Positions 1-8,930 of a DNA stretch of 47,127 nt are shown piece by piece. The stretch comes from Auxenochlorella pyrenoidosa (lineage: Eukaryota > Chlorophyta > Trebouxiophyceae > Chlorellales > Chlorellaceae). Position 1 is the stretch's first letter, and each line of letters opens with the position of its first letter. Where the stretch lies: the NCBI GenBank assembly GCA_001430745.1, contig KQ481955.1:1233462-1280588 (forward strand). The letters are read 5' to 3'. The translations under genes were made by a program, and so were the position numbers. A model generated the notes under the pieces. The model was not told where the DNA came from. It saw only the letters and a program-made list of their open reading frames with translations, and ran no database searches.

Positions 1-2224
1 ACCGCGCCTCGTCCGCCGCGGGCGACGCCGCCGATGCGACCCGCCGCGCCGCGGCCGACGCCAAGGATGCCGTCAAGGGGGCTGCTGAGCGCACGGCCGA
101 CAAGGCGCGCGGCGCGGGGGCCGCGGTCAAGGGCGCGGCGCAGGACGCGGCCGCGGCTGCCGAGGACAAGGCGGACAAGGGCTTCTTCATGTGGCGGGTG
201 GGCGTGGTACCTACACAGGGGGTGCACAAGGTGTAGGGGGCATGGCCAGTTGGCAGGCAGCAGACGGTGCGCAGTCAAGACAGGAAGGGCGGGGCGTGCA
301 GGTGGGATGGGCGGTCAGCAGGCATCGGCATGCAGATGGTAAGGGCAGCTGCCGGCCGAGCCATGGCTGCAGCGTGAGCTTCAGATTGAGCTGCTCCGCT
401 GCCCTGCCCCTGCCCACCCTGCAGAGCGCCACCCGCGGAGTGAAGGAAAAGTACCGCCACGCCAAGGAGGTGCGGTGTGCAGGCAGGCAGGCCACCAGCC
501 TGGCTTACGAAACACGGCACCTTTTGCACAGATGGCGCCCCAGGCCCCTCTGTTGCCCTCTGTTGCCCCGCGCGTCCGTTGAGTGCCCGAGTCCCCTCTG
601 CCCATATCCGCTCGCATGCCGGTGGCATATGCAGCTTGCAGATGATACGCCTTCTGCCCTGGGTTACCCTTGCCGCCCTCCACAGGAGGCCAAGGAGATG
701 GCCAGCGAGGCTGCCGACAGCGCCAAGCACGCCGCGCACAACGCGGCAGAGGCGACCCGCCACGGCGCCGAGGCCACCCGCGCGGCCGCTGGCAACGCGG
801 CAGACTGGGGCAAGGAGAAGGCGGGGGTGAGTGCCGCCAGCTTGGGGATGGCGCGAGTTGGACAGAGTGAGGTGGACACACTGTGGGAGTGGGCACATGA
901 CAGAGGGAGGTGAGCTGCTCCCGGTGCGTGTGGCCGCCGCGGGCAATGTCGCCGTGATCGCAGAGCGCGCTCGGCATGCCCGCCTGACAGCTGCGTTCCC
1001 CTGCTCCCCACTCCCCGGAGGCAGGACGCTGTCGGCGCTGCGCGCCGTGCCGAGGGCTACGTTGAGGAGAAGGTGAGGCCCTACCCCCCCACCCCCCACC
1101 CCACCCCACCCCACCCCACCCCACCCCACCCCACCCCACCCACCCACCCACCACCACCCACCCTCCACCCCCAAGGCCGGCAAGTCACCAGGTGTTGAGT
1201 GCAGCCACGGTGTCTGTGGTAAAGTTCTGCAGCCAGGAGGCTGCAGTTGCTCGCACGCCGGCAATGGCAGCCTCCCGGCTGCAGAGCTACACCACCGACG
1301 CAGTGGCTGCACTCATCACCTGGTGGGGTGGCTTGACCGAGGGGGAGAGAGATGCCATGGCCTGCCTGCTGCGTCATGGGGCTTGCCTGCTCTGCGGCAG
1401 GCGCAGAGGGCAGGGAAACACGCTTGCGGGCGGGTGCTGCATGCCGCGGTGACGCACCACACAGACCAGCCGTCCCCGCCCGCCTCTGCCCACGCGAGAC
1501 GCCGGTGTGTCAGAAGCGCCCCAGGGCGGTACTTGGCAAACTGTTGTGGCTGCTGGCCGGCCCCCCTTTGCAGGCCTTCCAGGGCGTGGCCAAGGGAGTG
1601 GCTGGGGCAGGGGCTGCTGAGGAGGCCACCGGCCGGGTGAGCTTTAAAATGCGCTGAAGTGCGCAGCGCAGCGCACCTGACCTGCATCTACGTGGGAGTC
1701 CGTTTTACGTGGTAGGGCAGAAGCTGTAAGATTGCGTCGTGAGGTGCACAAGCCTGGGGCAAAAAGGCAATGCGCCCACCCGCCAGAGCCGCTGGCGGGG
1801 CCGAGTGGGGAGCAAGCTCTCCTGATTCCTTCCTGTTCAAGCTTCATCCCTCACCGTCCTGCCCTGCAGGCGCTCAAGGAGACGGGCAAGCGCATGGAGC
1901 AGGCTGGCAAGGAGACCAAGCAGTGAGGGGGAGGGGGGCCGAGGTTGGGGCGAGGCTCGGCAGCTTGGGTGGCTTCTCCTCTTGCCCGCCCAGCTAGCAT
2001 CCGACGCCTGCAGGGATGCCAGATGGCAATAGGGCACGGTTTGAAGCCCAGCCTGAATCTCTGCGGTCCACTCTGTGCCGAGCTACCTGTTTTTTCTTCT
2101 CATCAAATTTCCACATTAACGCTCTGGCTGCCGCATTGCTGCTGCCCCCCATTGCAGCTACTACCGCGGCGAGGCCGCGCAGCCCGAGACCCCCAAGCGC
2201 AAGCGCCTGCTGGGCATCTGGTGA
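1..2224 (+). CDS. LEA group 3-like protein, 3' part (5' end outside window)
   Basis: Exons 3-197, 425-469, 686-826, 1025-1072, 1574-1636, 1870-1922 and 2158-2224 join in phase with GT-AG introns; bases 1-2 end a split or earlier codon, so the gene starts upstream. About 203 residues are visible. The protein is hydrophilic and built of Ala/Lys/Glu/Asp/Arg-rich helix-forming segments such as AAEATRHGAEATRAA and KDAVKGAAERTADKARG, the 11-mer style of LEA group 3 proteins, which protect membranes and enzymes in drying or freezing (family knowledge). It ends in a basic tail, KRKRLLGIW. The exon at 1870 reads into TGA at 1924-1926 if its intron is not removed; I prefer splicing at CA|gtgagg because the 2158 exon continues the frame to a clean stop. 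No hydrophobic segment is visible. The 500-base intron 1073-1573 could hide another short exon. Confidence 0.75.
1084..1170. repeat. CCCCA/CCCA simple repeat
   Basis: About 15 tandem copies of the pentamer CCCCA grade into CCCA/CCA units inside a LEA-gene intron. The other strand is correspondingly G-rich and could form G-quadruplexes. This is not the plant-type telomere repeat. Confidence 0.9.
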
Positions 2225-2626
2225 ACGGCGCCAGCGATGCACGGCGCCGAGGATTGACTGTACAAGCAAGCATGAGCGCTCTGCTGCAGCACTGCGCGGA
2301 ACCGCGCAGCTGTTGTTGTGAGCTTTGGATGAGGAATGGCAGCCACAAGGCGCCGCATCCCGAATGAATGAAGTGTTTGATCTGCCGAGCTGCTTCTGCC
2401 TGCCCCTGAGCCCGGACTCTCACTGTGGCCTTCTCCTTCCAAGGCAACATGACCACTCTCCCATCCCTGTTTGAACTCCTCCCTCTCGATTGCCCTGGCC
2501 TTGAGTGCTTCCTGGTGTAAACACCCACTGAGCTCGATTGCCAGGTGGTATGGTAGGGGGGGAGGGGCCAGCAGAGGAAGAGGCAGCTGCCCACGGGCAA
2601 GCGATGCTGCTGCCACCACGCTTTCT
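2225..2626. other. Convergent intergenic region with poly(A) signal
   Basis: This region lies between the stops of the LEA gene (+) and the secreted-protein gene (-). It contains TGTAA at 2516-2520, the usual green-algal poly(A) signal, about 290 bases after the LEA stop. No further coding exon is convincing. Confidence 0.5.
2516..2520 (+). terminator. TGTAA poly(A) signal of LEA gene
   Basis: Exact TGTAA pentamer downstream of the stop at 2224. The assignment rests on the known algal signal and on position. Confidence 0.45.
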
Positions 2627-3127
2627 TCATGAGCCCCCCCAGGCGGCGCTGTACCGTTTGTACCCTGGGACGCGCACGGGGGGCTGGAGGCCCGCTGCCG
2701 CTGCCCGTGCCTCGCGGAGCGTGCGCAGCACACAAGCGCGGTAGCGGGGCCCGCGGTAGCTGTCGTCCTCGCCCTCCTCCAGGGGGTCTGCCTCGTAGTT
2801 CAGAGAGTAACAGGAGGGGGACACGCACCTACAGAAAGGTTGGGAGGGCAAGCAGGGGTGTTGTCAGTGATTCAAAAAGCCCCCCTCCCTGATGGCGCAG
2901 GCGCCGGCGCCCAGCCAACCGCCCGGCCTGGTGACCCACCGGCGGACGCAGTTCTCCAGCGCTGCGCCCTTCGCCTGTCCGCAGCGGCCATCTTTGCCTT
3001 CACACCTCGCTCTCAGGTGCTGCAAGTCGGGCTCCAGGTGGGGATATGCAAGGGGCCGGCCTGAGGGAGCGGCGGCAACCGCCACAGCCAGGCAGGCGGC
3101 CGCCAGTCCGGCCAGCAAGCGCATCAT
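2627..3127 (-). CDS. Small secreted Cys-motif protein, family unnamed
   Basis: Two exons, 3127-2940 and 2828-2627, are split by one GT-AG intron. The start is a double ATG at 3127. The product is about 129 residues. It begins with a clear signal peptide (MMRLLAGLAAACLAVAVAAA) and then carries regularly placed cysteines around the junction: ENCVRRCVSPSCY followed by YEADPLEEGEDD and a YRACV segment. The C/SPxCY/DPLEEGE pattern recalls a family of uncharacterised small secreted proteins of plants and other eukaryotes (possibly DUF4787; the name is from memory and unverified). The frame across the junction restores C-V-S-P, which supports the splice. Function is unknown; a secreted or ER-lumenal disulfide-bonded protein is the inference. 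The stop lies 403 bases from the convergent LEA stop. Confidence 0.72.
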
Positions 3128-3346
3128 GTCCGGGGGATCAGCCGGAGTGCGATATACGCGCTAGAGATCTACAAACGTGTAGTCCGCACTCGCGCCTGCG
3201 CCGAAACCACAGCAGGCTCCGGATTGGCCTTATATCCCCTGCGCAGGTGCTGTTTATTCATTCACTCACTCTGGCAACCCACCCGCAACCCTGGTAGCCA
3301 CCCCTCAGCCCCCTTTGGCATCGCTGTCTCAGCCATCTACCTGAGA
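3128..3346. promoter_or_regulatory. Divergent promoter, secreted protein / TMAGP protein
   Basis: The two start codons are head to head, 219 bases apart. A TATA-like TTATATCC at 3230-3237 lies about 110 bases before the + strand ATG. A shorter TATA at 3153-3156 lies about 26 bases before the - strand ATG. Motif assignment is tentative. Confidence 0.4.
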
Positions 3347-5157
3347 ATGTCCTTCTCCGTCGCATCCACCGGCCGCAGCTTCGAAGGCAAGTTGTGGAGG
3401 GCTGTACATTCACCTGCGTGGGTCCCGGCACAGCCTGCAAGCGTGTTCCACCATCTGATCTTGCGCCCATTGCTGCCTCCGCTGCTGCCTCCTCACTCCT
3501 GTCCCTAACGCCTACCCAAAACCCCGATTCTTCCCATTTTTGTGCAGGATCTCGCCGCCGCCAGACCATGGCCGGCCCTGCTTCCACCGCCGACGACGCC
3601 TCTGGGCGCCGCCAGACCACTGCCGGCTCCTATGCCAGCAGCCCCCGCGCCGCCTTCAGCCGCGCCGCCGGCACCACCGCCCCCGCCAAGCCCTCCCCTC
3701 CCTCCACCCCCGACTCCTCCAAGCGCTGCATGACCATGGCCGGCCCGGCCCCTGCCGCCAGCGCCGCCTTCTCCAAGCGCCGCGAGACGATGGCTGGGCC
3801 CAGCCCTGCCAAGCCGGCCTCGCGCCTCATCTGCCTGCTGACAGGCAAGTGTCCACCTGCAGTGGGCCTCCCTGCCTGCACCCTGCCACCACTGTATGCA
3901 CTGTCCCTTGTCCACCGGCACCACTGGCAGCCCTCCTCAGCAAGAGCTGACGCCTCCCCCCTTCGGCCCCCTCCCTGCGCCTCCCCCTGCCCCTCTGCAG
4001 GCAAGCGCGACCCCACCTCGAGCTCGTCTACCTCCAGCTGGACCATCCGCTCTGCCGCTGCTGCCCCGCAGAACACCTGCACAGGCAAGTGCAGCCCGCG
4101 TTGTCCTGCTGCCTGCTTGTGCGCAGTGCCTTGGGCCCGCCCCTGCCTCTGCACAGCTCCCAAGCAGCAGGCGTCAGCCCTGTGGCCAGACACCCCCACT
4201 CTCCCTCACCCTCCCTCACCCTCCCTCACCCTCGACCTCCCCTGCCCCTCCCTCCTTGCGCTGCAGAGATGATCCACTCCAACCAGTGCACCGACCTGAT
4301 GGCCCTGCCCACCCCCACCTCCACCGCCATCATCCCCTACCCGCCGCCCGGCGCGCTGCGCCTGCCCGCTGCGCTCTTCCTGCGCGCCCAGGGCCCCGCT
4401 GCTGCTGCCGCCGCCGAGGCCGCCATCACCGCCTTCTGGAGCCCCAGCACCGACATGGAGCTGACTGCTGAGGTGGTGCGCCTGGGAGGGGTTGGCACGC
4501 TCTGGTTGGTCAGGCACTTGCCTTGCATGCCAGGCACTTGCCCTGCATGCCAGACCCTTCCCCCCACCTCCTTTGCCAGACCCGCTGGATCATTGCAGTC
4601 TCAGCACCTCACCTCCACCCCCTGCCACCTTCCCCTCCGTGACTGCAGGCCCAGTGGCTGGTGCAGCCGCACGCCGCCGCAATCGCTGCGCCCGCCGCCA
4701 GCGAGGCCGCCGCTGCAACCTCTGCTGCCGCTGAGCCCGCTGAGCCCGCTGCCGACTGCTGGCTCACCCTGGACATGGAGATTACTGCCGAGGAGGTGAG
4801 CACCAGCCCCGGGGCTATGAGTGGTTGAGGGATTTCATATCATGGGCTGGCACTTGGGTGCCCAGCCGGCGCTGCTCTGCCACTGCATGGTGAACAGCCG
4901 CTGGCAAGTGCCTGCTGCTCGGCAGCTTTTCACCACCATGCCACCAGCCACACTGACCACCACCCCGCACCTCTGGCCCTTCCCTGCTGCAGGCGCAGTG
5001 CCTTGCACAGCCGGAGATGGCCATGGCTGGCCCATCCGCTCGCAAGGTGCCGGCTCCACTTGCGCTCCTGTCGCGCACCATGCACAAGCTGGCAAGCAAG
5101 GTGGCAGGCAAGCTGGCCTCCTTCTCCTGCCTGGCCAAGCCGGCCGTGGTCAGCTAG
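3347..5157 (+). CDS. Unrecognised protein with repeated TMAGP motifs
   Basis: Exons 3347-3386, 3548-3844, 4001-4084, 4267-4472 (or 4475), 4649-4795 and 4993-5157 give 312 residues in frame. The first three introns use GC donors (AG|GCAAGT at 3387, 3845 and 4085). I do not recognise the family. The repeated core is basic residues, then T/M, then AGP: RRQTMAGPA, RRQTTAGS, KRCMTMAGPAP, KRRETMAGPSP and, near the C terminus, PEMAMAGPSARK. A second internal repeat is DMELTAE / DMEITAEE, and the last two exons open with AQWLVQPH and AQCLAQPE. The rest is Ala/Pro/Ser/Thr-rich and probably disordered, except a basic amphipathic tail (LSRTMHKLASKVAGKLASF). RRxT sites look like basophilic-kinase targets (inference). 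No signal peptide or membrane segment is seen. Confidence 0.65.
4199..4234. repeat. 10-bp tandem repeat in intron
   Basis: About 3.5 copies of a CTCCCTCACC unit lie in the intron before the 4267 exon. They act as its pyrimidine tract. Confidence 0.8.
4512..4551. repeat. 20-bp tandem duplication in intron
   Basis: Two copies of CAGGCACTTGCCTTGCATGC sit back to back with one base difference, inside an intron of the TMAGP gene. Confidence 0.85.
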
Positions 5158-5509
5158 CCGCCTGAACCCAATGCTGGCATGCCGTGCTGTGCCCAAGGCA
5201 GGCATGCCTCTCTCCCCCTGTGCCAAGGGGCCCGCTCTGCACTGCGCTCTCTCCCCTTGTGTGTTCCCCAACTGCCCACCTTCAAATTGCTCCCTCCCTC
5301 ACCCTCTGCCAAACTGCCCCTTGCTTCCGAAACCCAACCCTACAACACTGACCTCTTAATAGTTTGATGCTCCAGCAGCACCACACCAGGTGTAACAACA
5401 TCTCCCTGCCAAAATCCACAGGCCTCAGTAACAGTAGAGAGGGCTCAATGTTTGGCTGGTTTGGGTTTGCCTGTGCAGCCGCAGCTGGGAACACTTTAGA
5501 TTCAGTTTT
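5158..5509. other. Convergent intergenic region
   Basis: This is 3' UTR space of two tail-to-tail genes. TGTAA at 5391-5395 fits as the poly(A) signal of the + strand gene. I see no clear TGTAA for the - strand gene and no other gene. Confidence 0.45.
5391..5395 (+). terminator. TGTAA poly(A) signal of TMAGP gene
   Basis: Exact TGTAA, 234 bases after the stop at 5157. Confidence 0.4.
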
Positions 5510-8308
5510 TCAGCTCACTGTTGCTTGCTGCCCTGCCCTGCCTGCTGACAGCTCTGCTGCTGCTTCAGTCTGGCCTGCAACTGTGCCTGCTGCTGCTGCT
5601 GCTGCTGCTGCTGCCGCTGCTTCAGTCTGGCCTGCAAGTGCGCCTGCTGCTGCTGCTGCTGCTGCGGGTTGTGGCGCTGCTGTTGCAGTCTGGCCTGCTG
5701 CTGCTCCTGCTGCTGCTGCTGCTGTGAGGTCCGCATGCAGCAGCCGGTGGAAGTGAAACATGGGGCCCTCAACCCGGGGGGCATATCTGCAGCAAAGGGA
5801 GGACAGAGTGGGCAGAGAGGGGGGTTGGTGGAGAGGGGATTGCGGGCCGAGCAGGACACCCCGTCCACATGAAGAGCAGGAGGGCAGCACGTGTAAACAG
5901 CTTAGAAATCGTGCAGCCGCAGGCGGTCCTTGCGGCGCCGCAACCCTTTGCCTGCCGGACTGCCCCACTGCTGCACTGCGCCACCCCCACCACGGCAGGC
6001 CTTGCTTTCTCCAAGGCCAAGGCGCCCACCTGCCGACGTCAAAGCCCAGCGAGGCAAGCCCACGCTGCACTGACTCGCACAGCCCTGTATCCTCCTGCTG
6101 CACGCGGTCGCTGGCTGCCAGGCTGTCGGCTATGAATGCCTGGTCGGCGGCCAGGCTGGGCTCCAGAAAATAATCAAAGAGCACCTGCACAGGCGAGAAC
6201 ATGGGAAAGGGAACCCAGTTGCAGGGCCGCCCGCGCCAGGAGTGCACTGGAGGGAGCAACATCAGCCCTGCAGCAGGAATGCCAGCGGCCCGCTGCACAG
6301 CCTCCGCCTCGAGCCGTTGCTCCCTTCCAGCCCTGCTTGCCTTGCAGCGGTCGGCCGCAAGGGGCAACACAGTGTTGACGTCCAGCCATGGGCCGTACCT
6401 GCAGGCAGGGCGGGGAGGAGACCCAGGATTGCATTGAGGCTGCAACAGAGCACGTGGCAGGCGCTGCTCGCAAGCACACACCGAAGCGTTTAAACATTCT
6501 GTCATGCGTTCTGCCCTGCCGATCACGCTCCCTTCCCCCCGCTTGCCTGTTGATCATGAGATTTGGGTAGATGAACACATAGGCCGGCGGCCGCCCTGCC
6601 CCCAGCCGACGCTGCTCGCTGCCCGCGCCACCGTGCCCTGCACCCGCATCGGCTGCTGCCTGCCCTGCCCGCTGCGCGCCCGCTGGCTGGCAGCTCTGGA
6701 TGGACAGGCGCTCATACATGGTACTGCGGTACGTGGGCAGGTCCAGGCCAGCTGCCAGCTCTGGGTGGGCCACACTGACATGGTAGCCACCATCCTGCAG
6801 GGCCGGGCGATGCAGGGCAGGGCAGGCCTCCATGTGAGAGATCTGTGAGGGCAGCAATGCAAACAACATGCGGTGCAGCTGGCCAACGGGCAGCTGGGCC
6901 TGGACCTGGGGCCGCAGCAGCCGGGTGGACAGGAGTGAATGTGCATGCGCGAAGCACACAGCGAAATGCACAGCGCACAGCGCATGGAATTGCGGCGCCT
7001 GGGCACATCCACAGCCTGTTGCCTGCCGCCAGCACTGCATGCGTACTGCCTGAACCGGCCATCCCTTGCACCTCCATGCTGCACGCCTTCTTCGCCTGGC
7101 CCTTAATCCAGCCCTGCCCCTGCCCTCACCAGGTAGTTGTCGACAAACACCTTCCAGTTGCAGCCCAGCTCATACTCCCGGCTGGCCACATGCACCAACG
7201 GGTCGGCGATGCCCGCCGCCAGCGCAGCAGCGCTCCCCTCCTGGCCCAGCCAGGCCGCCACGCCGCCGCCGCTGCTGCCGCCCTGCTGCTGCTGCTCCTG
7301 CTGCTGCTCCTGCTGCTGCTGCTGCTGCTCCTGCGGCTGCCGATGCCGCGGTCCTTCGTGGCCCTCCTGCTGCTGCTGCACTGCTGCATCGCTGCCCGCC
7401 GCCACCTGGCGCACCCACACAAAGCCACCCCAGTCCTCGGCCTGCAGCGGCCGCAGCCCGTGCTCTGCCGCTCGGAAGCCCTGGATGCCTGCCAGCCGTG
7501 TGGCCCTCAGCAGCCGGCCATCCAGGCCGTAAGTCCAGCCGTGGTAGCCGCAGCGGAAGCAGTCGGCGGAGCCCGCGCCCGGCGGCGCCAGGATGGCGGC
7601 GTGGTGGCGGCACACCTGCCGAGAGCGGGAGCGGTCGTTGGCAATCGAACGGTGCCAGATGCACCAGGCTGCGCCGTAGAAATCCACACCAGCGCATGCG
7701 CGCTCAGCTGCTTGGCAGATTAATCACATACCCAGGCTGCTCCTCACGTTGTGGAAGGCGCGCAGCTGTCCCCGCTCGTCACGGCAGGCCAGCCACTGCA
7801 GGCCCAGCAGGCTGCCGGCGGCATAGGCGCCCGGCGCCGCCAGCTGCGAGCTGCGAGCCACAGCCAGCCAGCTGTGCCGGAACACAGTGCGCTCCTCCAG
7901 GTGCAGGACTGCCGGGGAGGTGTACCATGAGGAAGGGGGTGTGGCGGCCTGCTCGATGGGCTTGTCAGCGTCGAGCCACGGCTCTGGCAAAGGGAGCAGC
8001 GGGAGTGGCGGCAGCAGGGCAGAGGGTTGTGCGCTGCTTGCCGCCCCGCAACTGAGCGATCGCAGCTGTGCGTGCGCTGTGTAATAGGCTGCAGAAAGGA
8101 GCGCGTCGTCAAACAGCGCAGAAGAGGGCAGCCGGCTCAGCGGGCTGCAAAGAGCCCAGACGCTGCGGCAGAGCATGACGTCCGCTTCAGGGAGATCAAA
8201 AGGAAGGCGAAGGCAGCTTGCGGGCCGACGCCGCAGCAGGGCTTGGCTGCCGGCAGCCCTCGCAGCGCAGGCGGGACAGCATGGGCGGCCTGATTTGACC
8301 TGCGGCAT
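5510..8308 (-). CDS. Rieske oxygenase, choline monooxygenase-like
   Basis: Exons 8308-7748, 7615-7130, 6794-6547, 6398-6341, 6184-6030 and 5786-5510 give 594 residues. Introns 3 and 4 use GC donors (at 6546 and 6340), both forced by conserved motifs INR/YGPW and CK/VLFDYF. The N terminus is Arg/Ser/Ala/Cys-rich, like a plastid transit peptide. The Rieske 2Fe-2S ligands are C189-R-H191 and C209-G-Y-H212. The mononuclear iron histidines are H354 and H359 in DGGYHVSVAHP. NWKVFVDNYL and QQED..CESVQRGL are also typical of plant choline monooxygenases, which oxidise choline to betaine aldehyde for glycine betaine synthesis. Substrate is inferred; other ring or alkyl-amine substrates are possible. 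A Gln-rich insert (about residues 266-298) interrupts the catalytic part, and the last about 75 residues are Ala-rich repeats absent from plant enzymes. Confidence 0.85.
5569..5726. repeat. Coding CAG repeat and minisatellite
   Basis: CTG/CAG runs alternate with three copies of a CAGTCTGGCCTGC unit. In the Rieske gene they are read as GCA and encode Ala runs separated by AGQTEA-like units at the C terminus. Confidence 0.85.
7269..7375. repeat. Coding CAG repeat (poly-Gln)
   Basis: CTG/CTC triplets on the + strand encode the Gln-rich insert of the Rieske protein, between FVWVRQ and the LVHVASREYELG segment. Confidence 0.85.
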
Positions 8309-8930
8309 TGCCTTGCCTTTGATAGTTCACACTTTATGGTATACTATACTCGTCAGTTAATTGTAAAACAAATGTTTCGCTGCATTGAAGCGCTATCTGG
8401 ACCTCCCAGACTTATGCATAGCCAGAGGGCCACTTGTGTCATTTGGCAACACCATGTGTGATGGACGGCTCCTCGCCCATGCATCCCAAGAAGGAGCTGT
8501 CAGTCGAATTCCGCCACGAGCTGCCTGCTGCTCCAACACGCCTCAAACAGCATGTGCAGACGTGCGCTTTCAGCACAAATACCCAGGGCGGCTGGTCATG
8601 CCGCATGCTCCAGGGCCTCAATAACATCAGCCGCAGCAGCTGCCTGCCACGCTGCCAGTCGGCAGCGTTGGACCTGCCCTGCAGATTACCTCAAACTCTA
8701 GACACTCTTGCAGCCTGAGAGCCCAACTCAGCACGGTTTCTTGGCCCACCAACAGGCTGCGCAGGAAGAAAGGCGCGAGCAGGAAGGGCAGGGGGCACCT
8801 TTGGACGCACCCATCAGCACCACCCACTCCCCCTAGGGAAACGTAAATCCTACCTGATTCTCCTTCGACACTGGTCCCATTCAGTGCATTCACTGTTAGG
8901 CCACACTGCCGGAAGAGTCCAAGGGTCAAC
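8309..8930. promoter_or_regulatory. Divergent intergenic region, Rieske / F-box genes
   Basis: The two ATGs are 622 bases apart, head to head. A TATA-like ATACTATAC at 8341-8349 lies 33-41 bases before the - strand start. The stretch around 8330-8400 is AT-rich for this genome. No coding exon is convincing here; 5' UTRs are expected. Confidence 0.4.

Noticed and set aside
1084..1170. Telomere-like repeat
   Set aside because: The unit is CCCCA/CCCA, not CCCTAAA, and it is interstitial within an intron.
275..1312. 345-codon open frame on the - strand
   Set aside because: It lies antisense to well-supported LEA exons and the CCCCA repeat, has Gly/Trp/Val simple-repeat composition, and shows no motif. 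GC-rich DNA gives long chance frames.
7130..7615. Antisense Leu/Cys/Ala-rich frames over CTG repeats (also at 5510-5786 and 12600)
   Set aside because: They are shadows of the Gln/Ala-coding repeats of real - strand exons.
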